The translations under genes were made by a program, and so were the position numbers. A stretch of 64,000 nt of DNA from Talaromyces rugulosus (taxonomy: Eukaryota; Ascomycota; Eurotiomycetes; Eurotiales; Trichocomaceae). Shown piece by piece: positions 10,120 through 21,359 of the stretch (the first letter of the stretch is position 1; the number at the start of each line of letters is the position of its first letter). Location: NCBI RefSeq assembly GCF_013368755.1, contig NC_049561.1, forward strand, positions 4,464,001-4,528,000, given 5' to 3'. The notes beneath the pieces were generated by a model. The model saw only the letters and a program-made list of their open reading frames with translations, did not search any database and was not told where the DNA came from.

Positions 10120-13006
10120 ATGTCTTCATCTAAACATTCGTCGAAGCAACGCAAACATGTTACAACGGCTTGTAACCCTTGTCGAGAAAGTAAAGTGAAG
10201 GTCGGCGCAAACCCCGAGATATGATTGAAATTTATTCTTCCCATAAAATTGAAGCTAACTATAGAAGTAGTGTGACGGGCGAACTCCATCATGCTCCTAT
10301 TGTGATAATAAAGGCAGAATTTGCCATTATCAGGTTGGGGGAGACAAACGAAAGTACGTTTGCATGCATAATCCCAGCGTCAGGCGTTTTCAGCCACGCG
10401 GGCTAACATCAAATACAGACTTTCTCTTCGGTTTGCCGTTGAGCTCCTTGCTAGTCGAGTCGGTCAATTGTCGCAGTTTATCGCCGATCAGGGCCTTTCG
10501 CTTCCACTTGCACCTTTAGAGGACGACCTCGCATTAACCAACGCATTGGAATCCGTTGGCCTAGGAAATTTGAATGTGATTATAAAAAGCCCGAAACAAA
10601 ATGTTGCCAACTTGCCTTTGTCACAGGAGGAGTTGCAAAGTTTCACAGCAGAACCGGTGCTGCCTGAGGATGAATACGGGGGTTCGACACTGACAGGAGC
10701 TGACCTGCAGGCATTTCCCGTTCCTGGTTTTAACGGACACGAACAACTCCAACCAGACATAAGCCCGCCCTCATTCCAGTATAGTTCTGATGAACTATAC
10801 TTGCCGACGTTTAGTGAAGAGGTAGCAGGGTTAGATTGCACTTTACAAGAAGATATTGGCGACCCTCGAGAGCATGATCTCTCGCCGGATCAACTCTGGG
10901 GCCTAATTAGCGACACTGAACTGCAATATGATCGTTCTAGCTTGCCTCACCCATCAATGCCGTCTTTATTCATGAATCAAATACCAGGCCATACCCCAGG
11001 TCGCACAGAAGAAAATGGCGATACGGGTAACGGCGAGGTTGAGGAGATCGAGGAACTTGTCAATCAGTTATCCGATAGAATGGGAAGCTTACAAGTTGGC
11101 TCCGATGGCCGCGTTCGGTTTTACGGACCAACATCTCATTTCAACTTGCTAAAAATGCCAGCTCCAGACAATCTGACTGTTCATCGAACTGTTCGAAAGG
11201 ATGGACAGAACGTGCTTACTCGCTTGGGCATTGATAAAGAAGTATCACCAGAGTTCGAAGAGCATTTAATCAGCTTATTTTTTGCGTGGCATAATCCACT
11301 GTTTTACGTTGTTGACAGGGAAATTTACTATCAAGAAAGGCAAAAATCGCGTGTCGATAGGGAAGAAAGTATGTACTATTCCGAGGCTCTGACAAATGCC
11401 ATGTAAGTATCTTTTTTTTCTTATTCAAAAACCTAGTTAATCATGAAAAGGTGCTGTCTGGGAGCTGCATTCGTGCCCCGCTACCATCCAGATTTTGTTA
11501 CATATCCCAAATCTGTTTCGGACTTCTTTGCCGATAGAGCAAAAGCCTTGATCGATATCGAACTTGATTTGCCCTGTGTGGCGACAATTCAAGCAATGGT
11601 CGTTCTTAGCGGGCATGATATTGGCTGCAAGAGAGATGCCCGAGGCTGGCTGTACAGTGGTAAGTACAGATTAACGCCATTAATCGGTTCTATTGTATCT
11701 GTGCTGATCAAAAATAAAATCAATATAGGAATGGCGATGCGACTTTCCTTCGACTTAGGGCTACATATTGACATGGCTCCACATGTAGCTGAGGGATCTA
11801 TTACCACTGACGAGGCCGAACTTCGTCGTATAGTGTTTTGGGGAACATATGCCACAGATCAGTAAGTAATGTCACAGGACTGCTGCAACATATAGCTAAT
11901 TATCAATTCGCTTGCAAGTCTTTGGGGTTTTTTTCTCGGTCGACCATTCAGAATCAACATGGAAGACGTAACCGTCGACAAACCCGGCCGCCACTTGATC
12001 AATGACCGTGTCAGAAAATGGAGTGCCTATGGCTTAACGGAATCCTGCACAACCACGGCACCATTAACAGACCATCTGCAGCTGTTGAGCCAATATCGGG
12101 TGGAGCTTTGTGAAATAATGGCGCCGCTAGGCCACGCTCTGTATGTACCTGACTCGTTTTCTTTTATCAAGCAATAGAATCTGACCCTCTTTTTTATAGG
12201 TACGGATGGTCACATATCTCAAAGCACAGACTTCAAAGTTTGAGTAGGAGGTCAACCGACAGACTTTTAAAGTGGAAGAATGAGCTTCCTCCATACCTAC
12301 AAGTCGATTTAGATGAGACCAATGCTGTGTTTCTGCCTCATGTTCTCTTGCTCCAGTACGTTGTTAAATTTTTAATAGACCTTCCCTCTCACCTATTGTA
12401 TGTAGTCATCTACTAACACAATTCAAATACAGCATGCAATATTATCAAGCTATCATTCACATTCATCGACCTTGGATGTCCAAGCACTATGTTCAGCCCC
12501 AGCCGCCCCATGGGAATGGCTATATACATGCTCGAAATATGTGTATTGATGCTGCTGTGGCAATTTCAAAACTTCTAAGACTCTACGAAAAGGAATACAC
12601 TTTTAAAAGAATGGGCATTCAAGCAGTGTCTATAACATGTTCAGCGGCTTTAATGCTCATATTTGCAACCATGTCCAGGCCTCTCCCCGATAACCATGTC
12701 AAAGGAGAAAAGTCCGAGTTCGTCACATTTTTAAGTGGCTGTTTTCGAGCTTTGGAGGAATTTAGTTTGTCGTGGGAGAGTGCAAAGAGAGCACAGGCCT
12801 TTCTTACAGACCTACAGCGACGATGGGAAACAAGGGCTACTGCATATCATTCAGTGAAACGTGTCATGACACCTTCGCACAGTAGACCCCAGTCACGGGC
12901 TCCTGGGCCAAAGCGTTCACGTGTGTCTGATAGTTTCAATATGACAGAGCCTAGTATTGCCTCGAATTCCACCTATGCAATCAGAATCTCGCACTCTGAA
13001 AGCTAG
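10120..13006 (+). CDS. Zn2Cys6 transcription factor, NirA-like, with fungal-specific TF domain
   Basis: Nuclear regulator. Exons are 10120-10200, 10271-10353, 10419-11402, 11451-11659, 11729-11861, 11919-12140, 12200-12355 and 12433-13006 (813 aa). The binuclear zinc cluster is split by the first intron: ACNPCRESKVK in exon 1, then CDGRTPSCSYC and a final cysteine in exon 2. It is followed by DKRKLSLRFAVELLASRVGQL, the linker/dimerisation segment common in NirA-like proteins. The middle homology region spans roughly residues 300-650, and the C-terminus is Ser/Pro-rich. Its place inside the block of sugar/aldehyde enzyme genes makes it the likely local regulator. CGG-type palindromes lie in its own promoter and in neighbouring ones. 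Inducer unknown. Confidence 0.87.
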
Positions 13007-13107
13007 CAAAATGTGGCTATGACATGATAAATGACCGAGGTTATAGCGAGGTATAAATAGCGGAATTGCACATAACGTTACTCCACGTAAAAATAAAAGG
13101 TCAATCT

Positions 13108-14360
13108 TCAATGTCTTGTTACCTGCTCTAGCTCGCTGATTATTGCGTCCGTAACCTCCAAAGTACTTGCTGTGCCCTGAATATCTTTTGTCTTTATCCC
13201 AGCAGCCGACACGCGTTCGATAGCCTTCATTAAAGAATCTGCTGCTTGTGGCTCACCTAGCCATCGAAGCATTTCGGCCGCGGACCAAAAAGTTCCCACA
13301 GGATTCGCAATGCCCAGTCCCGTAATATCGGGAGCGCTTCCGTGGATGGGCTCAAACATACTCGGAAATCGCCTCGTTGGATTCAAATTGCTCGACGCGG
13401 CGACTCCAATACTTCCAGCGAGTGCGGCAGCCAGGTCAGAGAGAATGTCTCCGTGTAAGTTGGTGGCGACAATTGTGTCCAAGGTTTGAGGTTTCAATAC
13501 CATGCGAACCGTCATCGCGTCAACGAGCATTTTGTCTGTTTCCACCTGCGGGTATTCTGTAGCGAGCTGGCTGAAAACCGTGTCCCATAGGACCATGCCA
13601 TATCGCTGTGCATTACTCTTTGTGACCATGGTCAATTTCTTTCGTGGCCGAGATGCGGCCGTTTCAAAGGCAAATCTCATTGTACGCTCAATTCCGCGTT
13701 TGGTAAATACGGCAACTTCGTTTGCAATGGTATCTTCGGTATCTTCATGTGTTATGCCTCCCTGTCCGGCATATTCCCCTTCGCTGTTCTCGCGGACTAT
13801 TACCCAATCAAGGTCATCAGCGCCGCATTGTTTGAGTGGCGATGAAAGGCTTGGTAGGACACGAATCGGGCGGACGTTGACGTATTGACCCAGCTAATCT
13901 AAGGTGTTAACTTTTTCATTCCTTGTTATTTGTATGGGACATATCAAACTTGATTAGTACCAGCTTGCGGATAGGAAGAATAAGACCCCATAACGATATA
14001 TGATCAGGAACATCTGTCGCGCCACAATTCAATACATTGTCAGCCAGATTTCAATTATATGAGACTTCTTCTACTTTTTCCATAACTGCAAAAGTTGCGC
14101 GGGGCCTTACCTGGTGAACCCACCGCACCAAAAAGTATAGCATCGTAGCTTTTCAGTGCCTCAAGACCGCCAGCAGGTATATATTCTCCCGTTTGTCGAT
14201 ATTTTTCTGAACTCCAGTCGAAGTGCTTGAATTGCAGAGTGAAGGTGCCAAATAGTTCTTCGATTCTCTTTAAGACTCGGATTGCTTGTTCAGTGACCTC
14301 CACTCCTATCCCGTCCCCTGGTATGGAGGCAATGTGATATGTTTTATTGTTGACAGCCAT
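13108..14360 (-). CDS. Tartrate dehydrogenase/decarboxylase or D-malate dehydrogenase (isopropylmalate dehydrogenase family)
   Basis: NAD- and divalent-metal-dependent oxidative decarboxylase of a 2-hydroxy-diacid. Exons on the minus strand are 14360-14111, 14013-13961 and 13893-13108 (362 aa, typical for TDH/D-malate enzymes). Seen are the N-terminal IPGDGIGVEV, the substrate-arginine segment NVRPIRVLP, the catalytic lysine region TKSNAQRYG, the metal-binding aspartates in LHGDILSDLAAALAGS, and the cofactor loop EPIHGSAPDITG. The ATG at 14360 puts the glycine loop at residue 14 as expected. True leucine-pathway LeuB is less likely given the lead residues and lack of other biosynthetic genes. 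It ends about 100 nt from the convergent Zn2Cys6 gene and probably belongs to the same catabolic block. Confidence 0.85.
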
Positions 14361-14937
14361 TGGTTCCTGAGGGCGCTTTCAATGGCTGGAACCTTTTCTC
14401 TTGGAAAGTTTTGTTTTCTTTTAAGAGAAAAAAAAAGGAAAGAGAGACAGAAAAGAAAATAGAAAGTATGGATTTTCACTAGGCCGCAATGGGCATATCC
14501 TTGTTATGGGAATACAATGATGAACCAATAGGAAATCCAATGCCAGGTCAAATTACATTTGCGTGTAGGAACTGACTTATTCGGAGATCAGGTATGGAAC
14601 AGTGTTGAGCTGGAATTGCAATCCCGATAACACGGACCTCTATTTCCAGCCAAAAACTCCTTTGTGATCTCACTCTTAGATACGGAAAATGAACAAAGTC
14701 GTTTAAATTAATTTAATAGAAAGTATTCTAGCACCATACTTTTGCCTTTTGATACAACTTCCAAAGATCCATTATGATGGGTCGCAAATATGAGTCGTGG
14801 GTAGGCGGGAAAACTTCCCGAATACTACGCATGATTTTTAAAAGATAAATTACGCCCCCCTCTAAATCAATTGAAATTATAGATACTAATAAAACGTCAA
14901 ACTAATTATAGTGTATGAAGCTATATGTATTGCACAA
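14361..14937. other. Intergenic, AT-rich
   Basis: This gap holds the promoter of the tartrate/D-malate dehydrogenase-type gene, with a purine-rich tract at about 14416-14466, and the 3' end of the next minus-strand gene. I see no coding sequence. Confidence 0.4.
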
Positions 14938-16380
14938 TCAATGTGAATTTGTAGTTTCCACTAAAGGCCGCTTGTCCCAGTACGGCGGACCACTACTATT
15001 GTTCGCTCGATCTTTACACTGAGGGTTTTCTCGATCCTCGACGGTCCCTCCAGGCCATATTGGAATGAAACATACCTCGTCACTCTGACATTTTTGAGGG
15101 CACTCCCTCCAGACCGTCCATGCGAGATAATCGATCAGTTCTTGAATGGATGCGACAATGTTATTATATTCCTTCAAGTCTAGAGCGGAGCGGAGCGTGG
15201 TGCATATTGATGTTGTTACTGATTTGACTGCAACACTGGCAAGAGTTCCGGCGGGTTGGCTGGCTGTTAGAAATTGTGCAGCACACCGGTTGATTTCTGC
15301 GTTGAAATCTCTGTTATCAAAGTCGATAAAAGGTAGTAATACTCTTTCAATCTCGAGCTGTAGCGCATTTTTGGTGTCTAGCTTTCTCGAAACAAAATAC
15401 CTGAGGTCATTGGCATAGCGGGTGATGATGAGGTCGGTGATATCCTGCCAGTTGTAAGAAATTTGACCGGGGTCATTGTCCATGACAAGTCGATGCAGAT
15501 CTCGCTTCATGGGCTCCAATAATTTCAATGATAGGTTTTTGAGACGTGGAATTTCTGCCGACTCCTTAAAAAGGTCCAAAGTTGGGTAATTATATGCCGT
15601 GACAAAATGGTCATAATTCAGCTGGACACGGCCGCCTCCTATACCACCAAATCGCTCGGCAATCACCTTATATAGCCGCCACATCTCACCTCCTGCTGGT
15701 TTGGCAAAATTTCCATTCTCTGGGTGTGGTTTCCCCCTGAGAACATTGATCCGATGCATGTTGCGATCAAAGTCGCAGAGAATGACCTCGAATCCAGTTT
15801 CCATTCGTAGTAGGCCATCTATTCGACTGCCCCAGTCATTTCGAAATATATTACAAGCCGTGCTTGCTCTCTCCTGATCATCGTGGGAGTCCTTTATTGT
15901 ATCGTTGAATAAAATTCGGTCTTGGGAGTCCAGAGTGCCCATTACTGATTTCCCAGCAGATATGCCGTCCACATAAAGAAGGCGGAGGTCCCTCGCTGCC
16001 TCATATGTGTGTAACCAGCCTCGAGGTACTTCTTCTGGCTTGAGAATGACCTGGTTGCTGTAACCTGAATGGCGCTCTGTAGTAGCAGCATGGGCCGAGT
16101 CGCTCGGACCCTTCATCCATATGTTGGCAAACCACAACGCATGCTCCGGTTCAAATGCGAGCCAGTTAGGCCCCGTTTCAGGCTCGATGGAATGAGAGCC
16201 ATGGTAAAGGACGGTATGCTGGGGAACAGTCGCCAAGAAGAAGGACATGCCATTGTGGTTCCATGACGACCCCCATTGTCTCATCGACGAGTGGATGGCA
16301 TTGAAGATATGGTTTGCATTCTGGAGCGGACTTGAACTAGCCGCCGACACGATCAGAAGCACCAATACAAGCAATCGCAT
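14938..16380 (-). CDS. Secreted protein of unknown function
   Basis: Single-exon gene; I do not recognise the family. The ATG at 16380 opens a clear signal peptide (RLLVLVLLIVSAASSS), so it is preferred over an in-frame ATG 78 nt upstream that would bury it. The mature part is about 460 residues, rich in aromatic and charged residues. An N-terminal block contains VLYHGSHS and WLAFEPEHALWFA, and a C-terminal cysteine-rich stretch reads ECPQKCQSDEVC. Two NxS/T sites suggest glycosylation. The YHG..WLAFEPEHA pattern faintly recalls the fold entry of ADP-ribosyl-transferring proteins, but I cannot support that. It likely acts in the secretory pathway or outside the cell. Confidence 0.75.
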   Translation of the reverse strand: MRLLVLVLLIVSAASSSPLQNANHIFNAIHSSMRQWGSSWNHNGMSFFLATVPQHTVLYHGSHSIEPETGPNWLAFEPEHALWFANIWMKGPSDSAHAATTERHSGYSNQVILKPEEVPRGWLHTYEAARDLRLLYVDGISAGKSVMGTLDSQDRILFNDTIKDSHDDQERASTACNIFRNDWGSRIDGLLRMETGFEVILCDFDRNMHRINVLRGKPHPENGNFAKPAGGEMWRLYKVIAERFGGIGGGRVQLNYDHFVTAYNYPTLDLFKESAEIPRLKNLSLKLLEPMKRDLHRLVMDNDPGQISYNWQDITDLIITRYANDLRYFVSRKLDTKNALQLEIERVLLPFIDFDNRDFNAEINRCAAQFLTASQPAGTLASVAVKSVTTSICTTLRSALDLKEYNNIVASIQELIDYLAWTVWRECPQKCQSDEVCFIPIWPGGTVEDRENPQCKDRANNSSGPPYWDKRPLVETTNSH

Positions 16381-16676
16381 CTCGGGTGAATTGTACAATG
16401 ATACTGCAGAGTCGAGGAAGTGGAGATAGACTGAGTCCATCGGTGCATCGGCGAACAAGGACCCACTAGCGGCTTGGCTCGGCGCAAGTCCGAGAACCTC
16501 GTCATATCTAACTTATTCCTCGCAGGCGAGAATAGGAACAGAGGGCGAACTAATTCTGATGGTCATCTCGTTCTACTTCTAGTCTGCGGCTACTTAGTCC
16601 CAAACTCCGAGAAATTTGAGCCACGAAATACAATGAGTGCGTGGAACTTCCAATATATGTATATATATATTTGGGT

Positions 16677-17668
16677 TTATTGTTTCCAAAACACGGGAGC
16701 GTCTGTACAGCCTCTGCCATCGTCGTGCGGGTACCACTGCAAGTCTGACAGGGCTGTCTGTCCAAACAACTTTTTAGGCTTGCCCGGCGGCAAAGGCTCT
16801 CTCTTCCTACCATGAATAGTCATCAAGTGAAGATCTAATGCAAGTCTACCCTCAAGCAAGCGCATTCTCGCATGTTCAATCTCCGTTAGGGCACGATTTT
16901 CAACCTTCTTCCAACCATCGTCTAACATAGTGTCCGCGGACAATGGACCTAAAGTCCAAGGCACGTCCGACTCAAGTAGATCCCGTTGCATTGTGCGATT
17001 GGTAGGTACAAGTGTGCAACACTTGATGTTGGGCAAATTTTTGAGTGTCGCAATTCTATTCTGGTTAAGTCCCTGCACGAATTCAAGATACGGGGTACTA
17101 ACGGATGCTCATATACCGGTGCAGCCAATTCCACTTTGCCATTATTGTACCATCTTACTGGGATTTCCATGAAACCAAGACACCAAATTGTCCAGTCGAT
17201 TGCGAGATTTTTGAACACATCCAACTCACCCGCTAGTCTCATCTCCCTAGTGAGCAACATATCCTCTTCAGGATCCCATTCGAAATAAGGCGCATCGATC
17301 TCCAGATTCCAGTATGCGTTAAACAGAGGGGTGAGGTGGCGGAGTGCTTCTTCACGGGACTCGCGGTTTATTGAGAGAATGATTGGATGTCGACCACCGT
17401 AAGAAACCGGAGCCACGACATATTTCGACGAGCACAAAAGTCGTGGCCGCTGTGGAGGGGTTGGAGGCCGTTCATGCCTAAATTTGGCGACCAGCTTACC
17501 CATGGTGTTAGGTTTGGCTGTAGCCGGCGCTCGGAGAGCTAGGCGTGGAGGAGGGTTCCGCGTAATTAAGAGCGTTCGAGGGCCAGGGAGTGTATATAAC
17601 CAGATAAGGTTACGAATTTCGCGGGGAAGCAAGAGAAAAGGGGTGAACTCTTCATTTGATGTCTTCAT
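16677..17668 (-). CDS. 2EXR-domain protein (F-box-like), reading frame joined by a doubtful intron
   Basis: The N-terminus FTPFLLLPREIRNLIWLYTL is the 2EXR motif of a large fungal family of unknown role, probably protein-protein interaction. The first frame runs from 17668, and a second frame ending at 16677 clearly continues the gene, so a junction is needed near 17070-17160. Two GT-AG introns restore frame with the acceptor GTGCAG at 17078-17073: donor GTATAT at 17116 (44 nt, 315 aa) or donor GTAAGA at 17158 (86 nt, 301 aa). Neither has an obvious branch site, and a one-base loss near 17090 would also explain the break. The product holds HPLV-type and LPNIKCC segments either side of the junction. 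Confidence 0.6.
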
Positions 17669-17764
17669 TATTACTAAAGAGATTATAGAAGCGGTGGTCG
17701 GTGTACCAGGAGTGCATTAGAATGATGAGGCTATATTAATTTTAATAATATGTGTTAGATGATA

Positions 17765-17811
17765 ACGTATTTTATAAGCACCGCGGGCCACATAAGCGTG
17801 CCGGGCCACCC
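17765..17811. repeat. Left terminal inverted repeat of the Fot1/pogo element
   Basis: This 47-bp end starts ACGTATTTTATAAGCACC and is identical, in reverse complement, to 19594-19640. A TA dinucleotide precedes it. Confidence 0.9.
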
Positions 17812-18300
17812 TTCCGATAAAATCGACTTACATTGACCAAAATGTAATGATTTATCCTATTTACTATATAATTTCTATATTAAATTGTTTGGACAGTATG
17901 TGCGAATATGACTAACCTGGTTATAATTAGAACAGGTCTGTGGCGCGTGCCTGCGTGCCCCCAAAGTGACTTTTAGATTAGGTAATTGTAAAGCTTTCTG
18001 GGCTGTTAATGCTGCTGCAGCAATCTTACGGCTTTCGGAAACTGTTAAAATCTTAGGTCTGTTTATAGGCCTACCCTGGGTTGTACGCTTTTGTTTCTAG
18101 TGATTGTTTGCTGTTTGTAGATTGTGGTTTTCTTGTGTAAGAATAGTAGTAGAATTTATTGTTAAAGAGTAATCTTTTATTAACTGGTCTAACGCGCGCT
18201 TGGTGGGCGAATTTGGATTAGTTGAATGATGTCTTATAAGTCGCTCTATTATTTTTGTTTGGTGGGTCAGGTTTTTGATATTATTTGGTGTTTTTAGTGA

Positions 18301-19533
18301 CTAATTTGTAGAGGAATGACTTGTGCTTGGGGGGGTAGGTGTTTGCAATTGAATGTCAAGCTTAGATAGCACACGTTCTTGGTTAAATGGAGAAATGTCA
18401 GTTGCTGCAAAGCTGCTCTTAATATTTTGTATGGTATAGGCTTTATTCTGAATTTCTGAATATATTGTGAGAAAATTGTTTTTATTAATATGGTTGATAC
18501 CGCAGCGCATTTGGTTCTTAACCGTCCGCCTATATAAGCGCTTAAGAACCGCGAAAATACCTATATCAAGTGGCTGAAGCAGGTGCGACGAGTGTGGCGG
18601 CATATATATAGGAATAATGTTATTCATAGTGCAGTACTGATTGAATTTGGGTGTAAGATGGCTGCTATATCTATCAAGAACTAGAACATGGTACCTTCTA
18701 ACTGTAAACAGTCTTATATAAGGATCAAATATTTTTTAAAGCTATTCAATCCCGAGTTCGTCAGATGTCTAACCGTTTGGAGACTTAGTAATTAACTAAT
18801 TAGGGGGTAAGCAGGGTAAATTATACTAGTTAAGCAGCTTGTTGACTAACTTTAATATAATAAGTAAAGGCAACGCGATCCTATGTGCACTTATATATTC
18901 CACAGCTGTGACCCATTCCTGATTTCTAGGCTATAGCAGATAAGGTTTTTCTTTGCGATCAGAGCTGCATATAACTTTTGTAGTAGATATGATATCTATA
19001 GAGAACCCAGTCTCGTCAAAATTCTAAATATCTTCTTCCTGGATTCCGTACTCGGCAAAAACACGCTCAAGATCATTAAAAAAGCTATTAATTATCGTTG
19101 GATCCTCGTATAAAGCGCGCTCATAATTATACTTGTGAATGTAGCGAGTCTGGAGGTTATGCTGATGTTTTAAATAATTGGTCACTTAGTATTTACTAAT
19201 GGTAGGTGGTAAAGCAATAGAATTGTGTTTTGTAAGTAAGTAATTGGCTATTTATTTAATTATCGACGGTCTGATAGGGCAGCCTCGCTTATCTATGGAA
19301 AGAATCTATTCGCAAAACGCGATTTCTTCAGTTTCTGACAATTTGGTGTTGTTTGGACGTTTATATGAGCGGTGTAAGCGACCCTTGACTCTGGCTTGAA
19401 GCGTCGATCTTGGTACGCCAAAAGCACGTGTTGCTTCGTGTACACTGGTAATTTGTTCTTTTTTTAACGCGTTTATAGTAAGCTGAATTCTTCCTTCATT
19501 GTTTGATGGGATTTTTGCAGCGTTCTGAGACAT
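18301..19533 (-). pseudogene. Degenerate pogo/Fot1 transposase
   Basis: The N-terminal 75 codons (from 19533) give a helix-turn-helix region (SVHEATRAFGVPRSTLQARV). The frame then meets stops at several places: after IAFCE, near ISKY, before NFDETGF (first catalytic Asp motif), and after PYLL. The last part, 18627-18301, contains PPHSSHLLQPLDIGIF, a hallmark of the DDE_1 domain end. Stops sit where tryptophan (TGG to TAG/TAA) or glutamine (CAG to TAG) codons would be expected, a pattern like repeat-induced point mutation, although not every change fits. Confidence 0.8.
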
Positions 19534-19593
19534 ATTGGTGTGGTGGCGCGATTTTCAAAATTATGTTGGGTTGAAACTGGGAGGAAATTGAGA

Positions 19594-19640
19594 GGGTGGC
19601 CCGGCACGCTTATGTGGCCCGCGGTGCTTATAAAATACGT
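19594..19640. repeat. Right terminal inverted repeat of the Fot1/pogo element
   Basis: Exact reverse complement of 17765-17811, followed by the target TA at 19641-19642. Confidence 0.9.
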
Positions 19641-20672
19641 TACGGGGTGCCGAGTCGGCTCCTAGTTGCCCAATTCACTGGAGCCAATAAAGGAGAAACA
19701 CGTAGTATAACGAGGGGTTTGGATTCTTCAATATAGAGGATGGCCCCCATTCTACTAACTTTGGGGTAAAAATTACCGCTGCAAATCCAACAATATGATA
19801 GTTGATGGTTGGTCGATTGCCTAGCCGATTATTACACTACAGTAAACCCCCTCTAAAAGCAACTAGTTAAAACAGGGGAGCAATTTTCTTATAGAGAGGT
19901 TTTGCTTATGCCCAGGTGTGGCTAGGTAAAGCGGATTCATAAGAAGTAATATTTCAAGCCTTTTTAAATATTAGATTTACTTTTTAGGAGCTATATAACC
20001 TTTTTCCCCTCCCTTATTCTTAGTAACATCAATCACTAGAGGTAATGGTGGTTTGTAGATACCATTGATGTATATATCTATATATATTTATGTCAACATA
20101 TATTATACCGACTGGCATAGAACAGAGAAGAATCCACTAAATCCTTTAAAGAAAACATTATTTTTAGTAAATTATTCCCTTTCTGTATGCAAATTTGCAC
20201 GGGATTTCAATGTTGACATGGTGTCCTGTTGCTTGTGGCAAGGTTTTGGTTATATAAATGGTTGATTCCACTAGCTTTTACTGTCTTAGACACTACATAT
20301 ATTCATACTACAAGGCTCTTAGTTTTAGATTTTAACTTTATCTTATATAATCCTAACCTTATAACCACCAACCACTCCGAAAACAACTCCGAAAAGCAGT
20401 CCCAATATAAAGCTAAGACTAAATAATATTAATAATAAAACAATAAAATATAATTAGCACGTGGCAATAAATTTTATAAAATAAGTATTTAACAAAGATA
20501 TCATAAGTAATTTTTGAAATTTTGACTTGTCGTTAAGCTCGATTTAGTCGGGCGTAGGCGCAGTTCTTCCTACACCTCTGAGTTTTTGTCAATTGAACCA
20601 CCTATATTTACTCACACCAATCTTAGGATCATCCAATGTCTACGCATTTTGTTCCATTGATATTTTGCAGCT
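19641..20672. other. AT-rich gap, possible second transposon end near 19838
   Basis: No gene is supported. At 19838-19860 the sequence TACAGTAAACCCCCTCTAAA resembles the outer end of other pogo/Tigger-like repeats and is followed about 40 nt later by a partly complementary stretch (GAGAGGTTTTGCTT). I find no partner end in the window. The rest is very AT-rich. Confidence 0.3.
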
Positions 20673-21359
20673 ATGTCTGAGGCTACACGATACGAGATGA
20701 ACGCAAGAACTTTCCTCTTGCCTCTCCGACTCACATTCGACCCTCCAGCACTTATCGGTCGTTGGGACAGGTCGCGTATATCGAACCCCATTTCATCACT
20801 CCCGGAGCGATTTGTTAGCTATTTCCACCGGAAGGATACAGTCCTGTACACTCTCGCGGTACGCCCCTATGAGCTAGAAGACGTCTATGATGTAATTTGG
20901 AAAGTCTGGTATCCCAGGCGGGACCTTCATCCAAAAGTAGACACTGTCTGGGATGGGTTCTTCTGCCAGCCGATGATGCCTGACACAAAGTGGTTTAGGA
21001 AAGTTGACTTGGCGCAAATTGTTGATTTTCAGGAACAGTTGGTCAAAGCTGTGGATGCGCATGAGAAGAGCGAGGCGGACGTGGGGAAGAAGCTGGATGA
21101 TTTGTTGAGACATGCTTTCATTGTTCTTGATAAGGAGGAATGGGAAACGGATGGAGTGCTGATTGTTTGTTGTGAGGAGAGTCTATTAGAGCTTGGATTG
21201 GAAAATGAAGGCGGCCAGGCTGTAGAAGGAACGGATGGCTGGTTTGCTTTTAGCAAGGGTCTGGAGGATGTTGTCAAGATGGTGATTTGTGATCCTGAAA
21301 GAAAGAAGGCTCTTGCACCGGTTCTGGAGAAGTATCGAGCGCCAAAATTTCGTATATGA
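20673..21359 (+). CDS. Conserved-looking hypothetical protein
   Basis: A 228-aa single-exon frame with good codon use and no signal peptide or membrane segment; I do not recognise it. It is rich in aromatic and acidic residues. A central helix-forming stretch (residues about 110-150) leads to HAFIVLDKEEW and then GVLIVCCEE, a beta-strand-like core. This could fit small fungal DUF families, but no assignment is safe. It ends RAPKFRI. It lies alone between the transposon and the cupin gene. Confidence 0.6.
   Translation: MSEATRYEMNARTFLLPLRLTFDPPALIGRWDRSRISNPISSLPERFVSYFHRKDTVLYTLAVRPYELEDVYDVIWKVWYPRRDLHPKVDTVWDGFFCQPMMPDTKWFRKVDLAQIVDFQEQLVKAVDAHEKSEADVGKKLDDLLRHAFIVLDKEEWETDGVLIVCCEESLLELGLENEGGQAVEGTDGWFAFSKGLEDVVKMVICDPERKKALAPVLEKYRAPKFRI

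Larger units (their letters stand above)
17765..19640 (-). mobile_element. Fot1/pogo-type (Tc1-mariner) DNA transposon, inactivated
   Basis: A 1,876-bp element with perfect 47-bp terminal inverted repeats at 17765-17811 and 19594-19640, flanked by TA on both sides (17763-17764, 19641-19642), the target duplication of Tc1-mariner elements. Inside, on the minus strand, are a Psq-like helix-turn-helix N-terminus and a DDE endonuclease C-terminus. The length matches Fot1-class fungal elements (about 1.9 kb). The transposase frame holds several stops, so it cannot act autonomously. The element falls in the gap after the 2EXR gene and interrupts no recognisable gene. Confidence 0.9.

Noticed and set aside
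13108..14360. Leucine-pathway 3-isopropylmalate dehydrogenase
   Set aside because: N-terminus and substrate-loop motifs fit the tartrate/D-malate group better, and the neighbours are catabolic.
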